A stretch of 64,000 nt of DNA from Rhodobacteraceae bacterium Alg231-04 (GTDB taxonomy: Bacteria; Pseudomonadota; Alphaproteobacteria; Rhodobacterales; Rhodobacteraceae): contig FREY01000002.1 of the NCBI GenBank assembly GCA_900143635.1, forward strand, positions 194,429-258,428, written 5' to 3'. The position numbers and the translations under genes were made by a program. The notes beneath the pieces were generated by a model. The model saw nothing but the letters and a program-made list of their open reading frames with translations, was not told where the DNA came from and ran no database searches. Shown piece by piece: positions 7,923 to 16,504 of this stretch (position 1 is the stretch's first letter; each line of letters opens with the position of its first letter).

Positions 7923-8639
7923 ATGGAATCGACGAGCTATACAACCCTGTCCCGCCAGACCGGCCTGATGCGTGAAATGCGGGTCGTGGCGAACAATATC
8001 GCCAACTCGGCAACCACCGGCTACCGCCAGGAAGGGCTGATTTTCTCGGAATACATTCAGTCCGGCGAAGGCCAGTCCTCGGTGTCGATGGCGCGGGCAA
8101 ACATCCGCAATACCTCGCACGAGCAGGGCGCGCTTGATCAGACAGGCGGCACCTTTGATTTTGCCATCGAAGGCGATGGTTTCTTCATGGTCGAAACCCC
8201 GATGGGCGAACGCCTGACCAGATCCGGTGCCTTCAGCCCCAACGCCGAAGGCGATCTTGTCACCATGGATGGCTACCGGGTTCTGGATCCCGGCGGCGCG
8301 CCGGTATTCGTGCCGGGTGACGCAAACTCCATCAAGGTTGCCCCCGACGGAACGCTCAGCGCCGACGGCAATGTCATTGGCCAACTGGGCTTGTTCCGCC
8401 CTGTCGAGGACGCGCCCATCGTGCGCGAAGATGGGGTAATGTTCCGCGTTGACGGCGACTACGAAGAAACCTTCGACGCACAGGTCCTGCAGGGATTTCT
8501 GGAAGGATCAAACGTCAACGCCATTCAGCAGGTGGCACGGATGGTGGAAATTCAGCGGGCCTATGAAATGGGCCAGAGCTTTCTCGAAGCCGAAGACCAG
8601 CGCATGCGTAGCGCAATCAAAAACCTGATCAAGTCGTAG
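7923..8639 (+). CDS. flgF: Flagellar basal-body rod protein FlgF
   Basis: Proximal rod protein of 238 residues, slightly shorter than enterobacterial FlgF. The start has REMRVVANNIANSATTGYRQ, the centre DFAIEGDGFFMVETP and RSGAFSPNAEGDLVTMDGY, and the end IQQVARMVEIQRAYEMGQSF. These are the shared features of the FlgE/FlgF/FlgG family. flgG follows after ten bases. The translated sequence clearly differs from flgG, so it is not a duplicate. Confidence 0.94.
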   Translation: MESTSYTTLSRQTGLMREMRVVANNIANSATTGYRQEGLIFSEYIQSGEGQSSVSMARANIRNTSHEQGALDQTGGTFDFAIEGDGFFMVETPMGERLTRSGAFSPNAEGDLVTMDGYRVLDPGGAPVFVPGDANSIKVAPDGTLSADGNVIGQLGLFRPVEDAPIVREDGVMFRVDGDYEETFDAQVLQGFLEGSNVNAIQQVARMVEIQRAYEMGQSFLEAEDQRMRSAIKNLIKS

Positions 8640-8649
8640 GAGAATCCCG

Positions 8650-9435
8650 ATGCGTGCATTGAAAATCGCAGCCACAGGCATGAGCGCGCAGCAACTGCGC
8701 GTCGAGACGATTTCGAACAACCTCGCCAATATGAACACCACCGCCTACAACGCCCGCCGGGCCGAATTCGCGGATCTGCACTATCAGCAGGTAAGCCGCG
8801 CCGGTTCGGTCAATGCCTCCGACGGCACCGTCCTGCCCACCGGTGTGCAGGTTGGTCTTGGCGTGCGGCCATCAGCAGTTTCGGTTCACCTGTCACAAGG
8901 TGCGCTGCAAGAGACCGGCAACGATCTGGATGTGGCCGTCGACGGCCGCGGTTATCTGGAAGTCACCCTGCCCTCCGGCCAGTCGGCCTACACCCGTGAC
9001 GGTGCGCTGAAACGGTCTGCCGAGGGGTTGATCGTCACCTCTGACGGCTACGCGGTGGCCCCCGAAATCACCATTCCCGATGACGCCCAGAGCATTTCGG
9101 TAAATGCCGAGGGCGAGGTCTATGCCTATTTCTCGGACACCGCCGAAGGTCAGCTGCTGGGTCAGCTGAGCCTGGCTGGTTTCACCAATGCCAAGGGGCT
9201 CGAAGCCATCGGTTCGAACCTCTTTACCGAAACCGAAGCCTCTGGCGCACCATTGCTGTCCACCCCCGGCTCCGACGGGTTGGGCACGGTCCGCCAGCGT
9301 TACCTGGAAAACAGCTCGGTTGATGCTGTTCGCGAAGTGACCCAACTGATCGAAGCGCAACGTGGATACGAGATGAACGCCAAAGTCATCTCTGCGGTCG
9401 ATCAGATGATGGGCGCAACGACACAGGTGCGCTGA
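8650..9435 (+). CDS. flgG: Flagellar distal rod protein FlgG
   Basis: Major distal rod subunit, 261 residues as usual. Diagnostic segments are MRALKIAATGMSAQQLRVE at the start, TISNNLANMNTTAYNARRAEF, VGLGVRPSAV in the first third, and TQLIEAQRGYEMNAKVI near the end. The stop overlaps flgA by one base (TGATG). Confidence 0.96.
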   Translation: MRALKIAATGMSAQQLRVETISNNLANMNTTAYNARRAEFADLHYQQVSRAGSVNASDGTVLPTGVQVGLGVRPSAVSVHLSQGALQETGNDLDVAVDGRGYLEVTLPSGQSAYTRDGALKRSAEGLIVTSDGYAVAPEITIPDDAQSISVNAEGEVYAYFSDTAEGQLLGQLSLAGFTNAKGLEAIGSNLFTETEASGAPLLSTPGSDGLGTVRQRYLENSSVDAVREVTQLIEAQRGYEMNAKVISAVDQMMGATTQVR

Positions 9436-9854
9436 TGATACGGGCCCTCCTCCTATTTCTCGCAATTATGACCGCGCAATCCGCGCTGGCAGAGATCGTC
9501 GTGCCTGTGCGCACCCTGCGCCCGAAAACCATTTTGACGGCCGAAGATCTGGCCTTCAAATCGGTCGACGTCGCTGGCGCAATCACAGATCCCATGGATC
9601 TGATCGGCCAGGAAGCCCGCGTCGCCCTCTATGCCGGACGGCCGATCCGCTACAGCGACATTGGCCCGCCGGCCCTTGTTGAACGCAATGATCTTGTCAC
9701 CCTGCGGTTTCATCGGGGGGGGCTGAATATCGCCACCGAAGGCCGCTCGCTAGGCCGCGGCTCCGAGGGTGACATCATCCGGGTCATGAATCTGACTTCC
9801 CGCACCACCGTTGCCGGGCGCATCAGCGCTGACGGCTCGATTGAGGTAAAGTAA
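9435..9854 (+). CDS. flgA: Flagella basal body P-ring formation protein FlgA
   Basis: Periplasmic chaperone for P-ring assembly, working with FlgI (26203-27306). The 139-residue protein has a signal peptide at about 1-19 ending ALA, and a SAF-type beta domain. Recognisable parts are VPVRTLRPKTILTAEDL, GRPIRYSDIGPPALVERNDL and the end NLTSRTTVAGRISADGSIEV. It is shorter than enterobacterial FlgA and lacks the extra N-terminal domain, as is common in alphaproteobacteria. Confidence 0.93.
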   Translation: MIRALLLFLAIMTAQSALAEIVVPVRTLRPKTILTAEDLAFKSVDVAGAITDPMDLIGQEARVALYAGRPIRYSDIGPPALVERNDLVTLRFHRGGLNIATEGRSLGRGSEGDIIRVMNLTSRTTVAGRISADGSIEVK

Positions 9855-10598
9855 ATGCAACTGAAAGCATCTCTCGTCAGAATGACGATTCTCAGCCTGT
9901 CCCTGCTGGCCGCCTGTGCCAAAATGGACCATCTGGGCAAAGCCCCGTCTTTCACCCCAGCCAATGAAACACCGGAACATGTGGCGATGCTCTGGCAGGG
10001 GTTGCCGGTTGACGCCACCGCACAGCGTCCCGTCGATGGGGCCTCACTGTGGAGCGGTGAACGGCAATCACTTTTGGGCGACCGCCGCGCCATGAGCCGC
10101 GGGGACATTCTGACGGTGGTGATCGAAATCGATGAAAAAGCCGAGATTTCCAATGACACATCGCGGTCGCGCTCTGGTTCGGAAAGCATGGGGGTGCCAA
10201 ACCTTCTCGGTATTCCGCAGCGGATCGACGAGAAATACATGCCTGACGGCGCAACCATGGCCGATGCGGTTGAAGTGGACAGCTCTTCGTCATCTGCAGG
10301 CAAGGGCGCGGTCAAACGCCGCGAGAAGCTGACATTGCGCGTTGCTGCAACAATTGTCGATGTGCTGCCAAACGGTGTGCTGGCGATTTCCGGCTCCCAG
10401 GAGCTGAGGGTGAATTTCGAACTGCGCGAGCTTCTGGTCTCGGGCTATGTCCGCCCAGAGGACATCAGCCGACAGAATGAAATCACCTATGACAAGATCG
10501 CGTCCGCTCGTGTGTCTTATGGCGGCCGTGGCCAGATCACAGATGTGCAGCAGCCACGCCTTGGCCAGCAGGTCCTCGACACCGTACTCCCGTTCTGA
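9855..10598 (+). CDS. flgH: Flagellar L-ring lipoprotein FlgH
   Basis: Outer-membrane ring subunit, 247 residues. A lipobox SLLAAC puts the acylated Cys at residue 21. The conserved core includes LWSGERQSLLGDRRAMSRGD followed by ILTVVIEIDEKAEISNDT, and the end has SGYVRPEDISRQNEITYDKI with VSYGGRG. The gene starts directly after the flgA stop codon. Confidence 0.96.
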   Translation: MQLKASLVRMTILSLSLLAACAKMDHLGKAPSFTPANETPEHVAMLWQGLPVDATAQRPVDGASLWSGERQSLLGDRRAMSRGDILTVVIEIDEKAEISNDTSRSRSGSESMGVPNLLGIPQRIDEKYMPDGATMADAVEVDSSSSSAGKGAVKRREKLTLRVAATIVDVLPNGVLAISGSQELRVNFELRELLVSGYVRPEDISRQNEITYDKIASARVSYGGRGQITDVQQPRLGQQVLDTVLPF

Positions 10599-10607
10599 GG
10601 TAACAAG

Positions 10608-11117
10608 ATGCTTTCAAAACTCCTTCCCGTCATCCTTTTGATCATTGGCACCGGTGGTGGCATCGGGGCAGGCATCATGCTGGCCCCCGCCCCCGAGGAA
10701 CATGCGGCAGAAACCGGCGAAGACGGCCATGCCGAGGACCATTCGGAAGAGCACGCCGAGGCGGAGGCAGACACCCCCGCAGACGCTGAAGTTGAAAAAG
10801 AGTACCTCAAGCTCAACAACCAGTTCGTCATTCCGGTTGTCGAAAAGGACGAGATCACCTCGATGGTGGTGATCTCACTCAGTCTGGAAACCAAGGCGGG
10901 CATGGGCACCCAAGTTTACGCGATGGAGCCGAAGTTGCGCGATACGTTTCTGCAGGTGCTGTTTGACCACGCCAATATGGGTGGCTTTGAAGGCGCATTC
11001 ACCCGCTCTGACCTGCTGACGCCGCTGCGGACCGCGTTGCGCGAGGCCGCGCAGCGGGAATTGGGCAAAGGGGTGATTGATGTTCTGATCATGGAAATCG
11101 CCCGCCAAAGCGTCTGA
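10608..11117 (+). CDS. FliL-like protein at the end of the rod operon
   Basis: A 169-residue membrane-anchored protein. One hydrophobic segment (about 5-25) is followed by an acidic, His-rich linker (about 28-62) and a folded domain with EYLKLNNQFVIPVVEKDEI, KLRDTFLQVLFDHANMGGF and the end VLIMEIARQSV. This fits the FliL superfamily, which surrounds the stator. A second, clearer FliL is encoded at 21042-21566, so this is a paralogue with its own role. Its place after flgH, far from the stator genes, is notable. It ends at a strong terminator. Confidence 0.72.
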   Translation: MLSKLLPVILLIIGTGGGIGAGIMLAPAPEEHAAETGEDGHAEDHSEEHAEAEADTPADAEVEKEYLKLNNQFVIPVVEKDEITSMVVISLSLETKAGMGTQVYAMEPKLRDTFLQVLFDHANMGGFEGAFTRSDLLTPLRTALREAAQRELGKGVIDVLIMEIARQSV

Positions 11118-11142
11118 TCTTTCCAAACAAACGGGAACAATC

Positions 11143-11178
11143 AAAAAGGCCAGCCGCTGACACCGGGCTGGCCTTTTT
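11143..11178 (+). terminator. Rho-independent terminator of the rod operon
   Basis: AAAAA, arm GGCCAGCC (11148-11155), ten-base loop, arm GGCTGGCC (11166-11173), TTTTT. It ends the flgB-to-fliL-like operon and is symmetric enough to act on the other strand. Confidence 0.92.
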
Positions 11179-11521
11179 CTGTTCAGATTGCCCGTCGCTT
11201 GTTTTTAATACTTTAGCTGCAGCGGGTTCCAGTTCACCCCGCCGCCACGCGTCGCCGCTGATCCGGACCTTCAAAACGGGCCTTTGCGGTGAGCACTGCA
11301 CCCAAGGAGGGGGGAAGAGGCATGAAATCGGTGCAGCCCTGCAGTATGAGGTACTGATATCACACCAATAATTCGCACAAAATTGCGTGAAATACGTGAT
11401 TATCCACATTATATTCCGAAAAACTGGCATAAATCGCAATCAAAGGGGCTTTGAGCGACGCGTTGCCCCGGAAGACAAACGAGTGAGCGTCTGCCGTCCT
11501 GACGACAGCCGCGACCCGCGG
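11179..11521. other. Gene-free convergent gap, AT-rich in part
   Basis: This stretch lies between two converging operons. Bases about 11345-11430 are markedly AT-rich compared with the neighbours. A short hairpin (AGCCGCG 11507-11513, CGCGGCT 11517-11523) overlaps the stop codon of the minus-strand fliJ-like gene and may help end that operon. Open frames here have no family resemblance or ribosome site. No RNA gene was recognised. Confidence 0.5.
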
Positions 11522-11929
11522 CTACATTGAATAGAGCAGCTTTTCTTCCAGCTTTTTTGCCCTTTTCTGGCGAACGATTTTGCGCTCGTCTGCAGCCATA
11601 GTCTCAACCGCATGCTTGCGCCCAAAGGCTTCGCGCAGCTTGTCCATGGCCGAAAGCTTTTGGGCGATGACCTGGGCCAGCTGCATGTTCAGCTCGCGTT
11701 TGGTACGCGCGTGCCAGCCTTGCCACAGCAAATCTGCACCCAGAGCACGCATCGAGTGATCGCCGTCTGCCTGCGCGCGGGTCTCCAGAATCTGGGCATC
11801 CAGCTTGGACAGTTGTCCACGCAGCGCGGCTTCGCGATCCAGAATAGGCTTCACCTTGGCATGTTCCTGCAGGTACTGCGCCTCTGTCACAGCGACCATC
11901 TGATCCAGCATCTTCAGCTTGTCTGCCAT
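11522..11929 (-). CDS. FliJ-like coiled-coil protein downstream of flhB
   Basis: A 135-residue, charged, helical protein: residues 1-55 form one long helix (LDQMVAVTEAQYLQEHAKVK) and 75-130 a second (RELNMQLAQVIAQKLSAMDK). That hairpin of helices, the size and the position in an export-gate operon suggest a FliJ-type escort protein for the FliI ATPase. Direct sequence similarity to FliJ is not obvious by eye. The start overlaps the flhB stop by one base. A short helical gene after flhB is common in the Roseobacter group. Confidence 0.5.
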   Translation of the reverse strand: MADKLKMLDQMVAVTEAQYLQEHAKVKPILDREAALRGQLSKLDAQILETRAQADGDHSMRALGADLLWQGWHARTKRELNMQLAQVIAQKLSAMDKLREAFGRKHAVETMAADERKIVRQKRAKKLEEKLLYSM

Positions 11930-13014
11930 CAGATCCTGCCTTTCGCGCGTTCACGCATGTCTTCGGCAAAACGGATCGCCGCCGCCACCGGTGCAAAATG
12001 TTCCTCGTGGATCTGCTCACCAATTCCCACCGTTGCATGCATGGCACGTGCAGTTGGCGGATCACTGTGAATGGGCACCCCGTTTTCATTGGCAATCCGG
12101 CGGATCTGGGCGGCGACCTCATCAACACCTTTGGCGGTACAGATCGGCGCCGACCCCGGCGTCCGGTCCCATTGCAGCACAACCGCATAGTGGGTCGGGT
12201 TGACGATTACCACATCCGCATCGGGCACCACGCCCATCATCTGGCTGAGCGCGATCTCCTGACCGCGCTGGCGCCGCTTGTTCTTGAAATGTGGATCGCC
12301 TTCGGAGTTCTTCATCTCATCCATGACTTCCTTGCGGCTCATCATGTTCTTGCGCCGGTATTCCGCATGTTGGAACGCCGCATCGATCAACCCGATAGCG
12401 CCCGAGATCACCAGAGCAATAACCAGGAATTCCATCGCCAGTTTTGCCAGCAGGACAACCACGGCAAAGGGATTCGTACCGGCCGTTGAAACCATCTCTG
12501 GCAGGCGCGACTTCAGATAGACCCCCAGACAGATCGAATAGATCAGCAGTTTGCCAAAGCTTTTGGCAAATTCAAACATCCCCGAACGCCCGAATTTGTT
12601 CTTGGCATTAGAGATGATCGAGATCCGCGACAGTTTCGGCTCCAGCTTTGAGGGGGCCACCACGATGGCGCGCTGTGCGACCAGTGACAGCAGCACCATG
12701 GCAAAAGGCACGACAAAAACCGGCAGTACTGCAGTGCCCGCATTTTTCATCAATCCACCGGCAAAAGGAACGCCCGAGCCACCAAAGACCTGCTCTGCGA
12801 TCCGGTCCGGCTGGTCGATCAGTGACATCAGAACGGAGCCCAGCGAAGAAAAGGAATCGGCCCCAATGGCAAACAGGGCAATCACCAGCCCCGCATAGGC
12901 AGCCGCCACCGACAGGTCCTGCGATTTGGCAACATCGCCTTTTTCCCGCGCCTTTCGGATCTTCTCCGGTGTCGGCTCAAATGACTTTTCGCTGTCGTCG
13001 TCATCACCGCTCAT
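11929..13014 (-). CDS. flhB: Flagellar export switch protein FlhB
   Basis: FlhB sits in the export gate and changes substrate class when FliK signals. The 361 residues carry four hydrophobic segments (about 36-56, 90-112, 150-168, 185-212). The self-cleavage motif NPTH is at 272-275 within VIVNPTHYAVVLQW. The N-terminal DDDDSEKSFEPTPEKIRKAR is typical. It overlaps fliR by four bases and the following small gene by one. Confidence 0.97.
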   Translation of the reverse strand: MSGDDDDSEKSFEPTPEKIRKAREKGDVAKSQDLSVAAAYAGLVIALFAIGADSFSSLGSVLMSLIDQPDRIAEQVFGGSGVPFAGGLMKNAGTAVLPVFVVPFAMVLLSLVAQRAIVVAPSKLEPKLSRISIISNAKNKFGRSGMFEFAKSFGKLLIYSICLGVYLKSRLPEMVSTAGTNPFAVVVLLAKLAMEFLVIALVISGAIGLIDAAFQHAEYRRKNMMSRKEVMDEMKNSEGDPHFKNKRRQRGQEIALSQMMGVVPDADVVIVNPTHYAVVLQWDRTPGSAPICTAKGVDEVAAQIRRIANENGVPIHSDPPTARAMHATVGIGEQIHEEHFAPVAAAIRFAEDMRERAKGRI

Positions 13015-13787
13015 TTCAGTGCTCCACCCGGATTGGCGAAAAAGGCGGTCAGCGCTTCGGTCCAGGTATTCAGGATCATCGGCGCCCCGACCATCAGAAT
13101 GATCAACCCACCCCAGGTGATAACCGGCGCACCGATCATCGCCACCATCAGCTGCGGCATGGCCCGGCTGATGATGCCAAGGGCCAGATTATAGATGACG
13201 GCGGTGATGACAAAGGGCGCGGCCAGGGTGAAACCCAGCGCAAAGGACTTCGAAACCCGTTCGACCCCCCATTGCGACAGCATCGACGCATCCGGAAGCT
13301 CACCCGCTGGCAAGAGCTGATAGGAATAGATCATGAATTCGGCCGCCCGCACATGCAGGCCCAGCATCATCGCCAGCGCAATGCCGGCCCAGAACAGAAC
13401 CGCGCCAATGGCCGGCATCGGGTCGATCCCCGCGCTGCCCAGCATCTGCGCAAGCGAGGTGGATTGCGCCGCAATACTGCCCGCAGTCTGCAACGCATGG
13501 ACGAAAAACCGCACAGCAATGCCCAGGGCCAGCCCAGCCAGCGTTTCCGTCCCCAGATACTTCAGAAAATGCAACGGTTCCTGCGGCACCGAAAAAACCG
13601 GCAGCGCGGGGGCCACAACAAAGGTGAAGGCCAGTGCCACAGCCAGCCGCACATGGACCGGCACAACCTGTTCGCCAAAAGCGGGAAAAACGCTGACCAT
13701 TGCGCCGATGCGCAGAAACACGATGGCCCCGTGCCAGAACCAGGCCCCCAAGAAAGCGACCAGCCCAGGGTCCAGAAACGGCGTCAT
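13011..13787 (-). CDS. fliR: Flagellar export gate protein FliR
   Basis: Membrane component of the FliP-FliQ-FliR gate, 258 residues with about six hydrophobic segments. Typical stretches are FWHGAIVFLRIGAMVSVFPA near the start, GIAVRFFVHALQTAGSIAAQ in the middle and GIISRAMPQLMVAMIGAPVI later. It overlaps flhA and flhB by four bases on either side, so the three are likely cotranslated. Confidence 0.96.
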   Translation of the reverse strand: MTPFLDPGLVAFLGAWFWHGAIVFLRIGAMVSVFPAFGEQVVPVHVRLAVALAFTFVVAPALPVFSVPQEPLHFLKYLGTETLAGLALGIAVRFFVHALQTAGSIAAQSTSLAQMLGSAGIDPMPAIGAVLFWAGIALAMMLGLHVRAAEFMIYSYQLLPAGELPDASMLSQWGVERVSKSFALGFTLAAPFVITAVIYNLALGIISRAMPQLMVAMIGAPVITWGGLIILMVGAPMILNTWTEALTAFFANPGGALK

Positions 13788-15880
13788 GCGGCGACCATTC
13801 CAACCAGAGCCGGACGGGCTTCAATGCCAATTTCCTCAAACGACAGAACCGGTGTCGGGATGCCGCGCGCCTTGAGGATTGTCCGCAAGTAGCGGCGGCG
13901 GCGCGTCGATGTCACCACGGCCGGGGCGATGCCCTGTTCGGAAATCGTGTTGAGCTTGTCTGCCAGACCCTCGGCCAGACGGTTGAATTGGTCGGGTGGC
14001 AGGGCGATATCCAGCCCGCCGCCACCGCCGGTATCGACCTGATAGGTTGCAAAGGTGTCTTCCCATTCCGGCGCCAGCTGAACCAGCGGGATTGTGCCGT
14101 CTTCACGTTTCATATCCGCAACCAGCTGGAACCCCAGCCGCTGACGCACATGTTCGCAGATCAGTTCCGGGGTGGCAGTGTGGATCCGCGCCTCGGCGAT
14201 TGCTTCAAGGATCAATGGCATATTGCGGATCGAAACGCGTTCTTCCAGCAGCAGACGGGCCACCGAATGCAGCGTATCCACCGGCACCTTGTCGGGGATC
14301 AGCTCGTCAAGCAGTTTGCGGTTGGCCTCGGAACGGAAGGCATCGCTCAGCTCGGTCATTTCGGTCAGCAGACGGCGCAGGGATTTCAGGGTCAGCAGAC
14401 GCGGGAAGTTCTGTTTGATCACCTCCAGCAAATGGGTCGCAAGGATTTCCGGCGGCGAAACAATAGTCGCGCCGACCAGTGCTGCCTGTTCTTGATGCTT
14501 GCCTGCGATCCAGCGGGCCGGGGCACCGTAGACCGGTTCGGTCACGTCCTGGCCGTTGGGAAGCGCATCGTGATTGTCGGGCATCAGCGCCAGAACCATA
14601 TCCGGATGCAGCGTGCCACGGGCCTGCTCGACCCCCTGCACTTTGACGATATAGGTACCATTGGGCAGCTCGGCCGCATCAGTCAAACGGATCTCAGGCA
14701 GGATCAAACCAAAGGACGAGGCCACATGGGTCCGCATATTGGCGATCCGTGCGTCCAGACCGGTCCCGGCATCCAGCACCATCGATACGAGGTCGGCAGA
14801 AAACTCCAGATGAAGGTCATCGAGGTCAAGAATATCGCCCAGCGCCTTTTTCGCCTCTGGCTCAACCGCGGCTTCCATGTGTTCTTCCAGCTCGGCCTCT
14901 TCTGCTTCCTGCTCGCGCATTTTCATGCGGTAGGCAGTATAGCCCAGCACGGCAGCCCCCATCATGAAGGGCACAAAGGGCAGGCCCGGAACCAGTGCAA
15001 AAAGCGCCATCAGAAAGCCGACCGTGGCCAATGCCGCCGGGTGCTGACCCAACTGGCTGAACAGGGCAGAATCCGTAGCGCCAGTGGCACCACCACGCGC
15101 CAACAGCAGGGCCGAAGCAATGGAAATGATCACGGCCGGGATCTGGGTCACCAGACCATCGCCCACGGTCAGAATAGCGTAGGTTTCAAACGCGGCCCCA
15201 ATTGGCATGCCGTGTACCAGCACGCCCATTACCAGACCAACAATCAGGTTCAGCAGGGTGATCAGAAGACCAGCAACCGCGTCGCCCTTGACGAATTTCG
15301 ATGCACCATCAAGCGAGCCGAAGAAAGTGGTCTCTTGCTGGTCCATTTCGCGGCGGTTACGCGCGGTTTCATGGTCGATCGCGCCCGCGGACATATCCGC
15401 ATCGATCGCCAGCTGTTTGCCGGGCATCCCGTCCAGAGCAAAGCGCGCGCCAACCTCGGCCATCCGCGCCGCACCTTTGGTAATCACCATGAAGTTGACG
15501 ATCAGCAGCACGCCAAAGACCACAAGCCCGAGGAAGACGCTGCCACCCATCACGAATTGCGCAAAACCGTTGATCACATCGCCCGCGGCGGTGGTCCCGG
15601 TGTGACCCTGTCCGATGATCAGTTTGGTCGAGGATACGTTCAGCGACAGCCGCAACATCAAAGACCCAAGAAGGATCGTCGGGAAGGCCGAGAAATCCAG
15701 CGGGCGTTCGATGAACAGGGTGATGGTGAAAATCAGAATCGCCAGCCCGAAGGAGGCAGCAAGCCCAACATCCAGCACCCAGGCGGGCACCGGCAGGATC
15801 ATCATCACGATGATCGACATCAGCGCCAGCGCCAGCAGCACGGTCGGGCTAAAGAGTTCTTTGGTGGTCAGCTTGGGCAT
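13784..15880 (-). CDS. flhA: Flagellar export protein FlhA
   Basis: Large export-gate component that receives chaperone-substrate complexes. The 698 residues match the family. Residues 1-330 hold about eight membrane segments with LPVPAWVLDVGLAASFGLAI and the conserved FHIPEP-region equivalent GMPGKQLAIDADMSAGAID. The cytoplasmic half contains EPVYGAPARWIAGKHQEQA and ILATHLLEVIKQNFPRLLT. It is first in the secure part of the operon flhA-fliR-flhB-fliJ-like. Confidence 0.97.
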   Translation of the reverse strand: MPKLTTKELFSPTVLLALALMSIIVMMILPVPAWVLDVGLAASFGLAILIFTITLFIERPLDFSAFPTILLGSLMLRLSLNVSSTKLIIGQGHTGTTAAGDVINGFAQFVMGGSVFLGLVVFGVLLIVNFMVITKGAARMAEVGARFALDGMPGKQLAIDADMSAGAIDHETARNRREMDQQETTFFGSLDGASKFVKGDAVAGLLITLLNLIVGLVMGVLVHGMPIGAAFETYAILTVGDGLVTQIPAVIISIASALLLARGGATGATDSALFSQLGQHPAALATVGFLMALFALVPGLPFVPFMMGAAVLGYTAYRMKMREQEAEEAELEEHMEAAVEPEAKKALGDILDLDDLHLEFSADLVSMVLDAGTGLDARIANMRTHVASSFGLILPEIRLTDAAELPNGTYIVKVQGVEQARGTLHPDMVLALMPDNHDALPNGQDVTEPVYGAPARWIAGKHQEQAALVGATIVSPPEILATHLLEVIKQNFPRLLTLKSLRRLLTEMTELSDAFRSEANRKLLDELIPDKVPVDTLHSVARLLLEERVSIRNMPLILEAIAEARIHTATPELICEHVRQRLGFQLVADMKREDGTIPLVQLAPEWEDTFATYQVDTGGGGGLDIALPPDQFNRLAEGLADKLNTISEQGIAPAVVTSTRRRRYLRTILKARGIPTPVLSFEEIGIEARPALVGMVAA

Positions 15881-15892
15881 TGCTTCGGCCTC

Positions 15893-16375
15893 TTATTGCA
15901 GCAGGATGAGGGGTTTGGCGCCGCCGTTGCCAACAAACGGCACCAACGACCCGCGCGAGGCAGTGCCCTGCGCGAACAAGGGGGACGGGCTGTGCAGACT
16001 TGCCAGCGGCAGCCGACCACTTGAGGTCCGTTTGCGGCGTCTGGTGGGCAGTGCAGCGATGGTTGTGACGGGGGACAGCTGGGTGCGTATAGGCCCGAAA
16101 CGGGCAGAATGGCGGTCAGCATAGGTCGGCGTTCGCGGATGATAGGCCCCCGCAGCCTGCAACCAATCGCCAAATTCACCATAAAGCACCTTTAAGAAAC
16201 GCGCCGCACGTTTGGTGGCCAGGTCGCACATCAGCGCGATCGCGGGCGCGATGGCACGCGCGGGCGCAACCAATGTCAGAAGAATCGGAAGAATCGCAAA
16301 AACCGGCAGCAATCGCGGCCCGGTTTGCACGGCCAAACGGCCGATTTCACATAAAAGGTTCATATATTGCGGCAT
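15893..16375 (-). CDS. Doubtful small protein upstream of flhA
   Basis: An open frame of 160 codons ends 12 bases before flhA. A purine-rich GGAACGGGC lies ahead of its ATG. Residues 18-48 are hydrophobic (LLPVFAILPILLTLVAPARA), which could be a signal or anchor. The rest is basic and rich in Ser, Pro and Thr, with no recognised domain. Position between motA's operon and flhA favours a real gene. The unusual composition and the lack of a familiar motif argue against it. Confidence 0.4.
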   Translation of the reverse strand: MPQYMNLLCEIGRLAVQTGPRLLPVFAILPILLTLVAPARAIAPAIALMCDLATKRAARFLKVLYGEFGDWLQAAGAYHPRTPTYADRHSARFGPIRTQLSPVTTIAALPTRRRKRTSSGRLPLASLHSPSPLFAQGTASRGSLVPFVGNGGAKPLILLQ

Positions 16376-16456
16376 TCTGCCCGTTCCAAATCAGGATTCA
16401 CCCTGAAATCACGCTAGGCGCAGAGCGTTGACAAAGCGTTAGCAACAATGCGGAAA

Positions 16457-16477
16457 GGCCGCCCGGTTGGGGCGGCC
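16457..16477 (-). terminator. Hairpin downstream of the 839-residue protein gene
   Basis: Arms GGCCGCCC (16457-16464) and GGGCGGCC (16470-16477) with a five-base loop, followed on the minus strand by CTTT. It would separate the fliL-motA unit from the flhA unit. The T-run is short, so readthrough is possible. Confidence 0.6.
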
Positions 16478-16504
16478 TTCGGTGTCAGATTGTCCGGTGA
16501 TTGA

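Noticed and set aside
11089-11439. A minus-strand open frame of 116 codons between converging operons
   Set aside because: It runs through the rod-operon terminator and into the fliL-like gene, lacks a ribosome site and has no family pattern.
13700-16024. A 774-codon open frame on the plus strand
   Set aside because: It lies opposite flhA and fliR, which match their families end to end; it has no family resemblance and is an antisense artefact of GC-rich codons.
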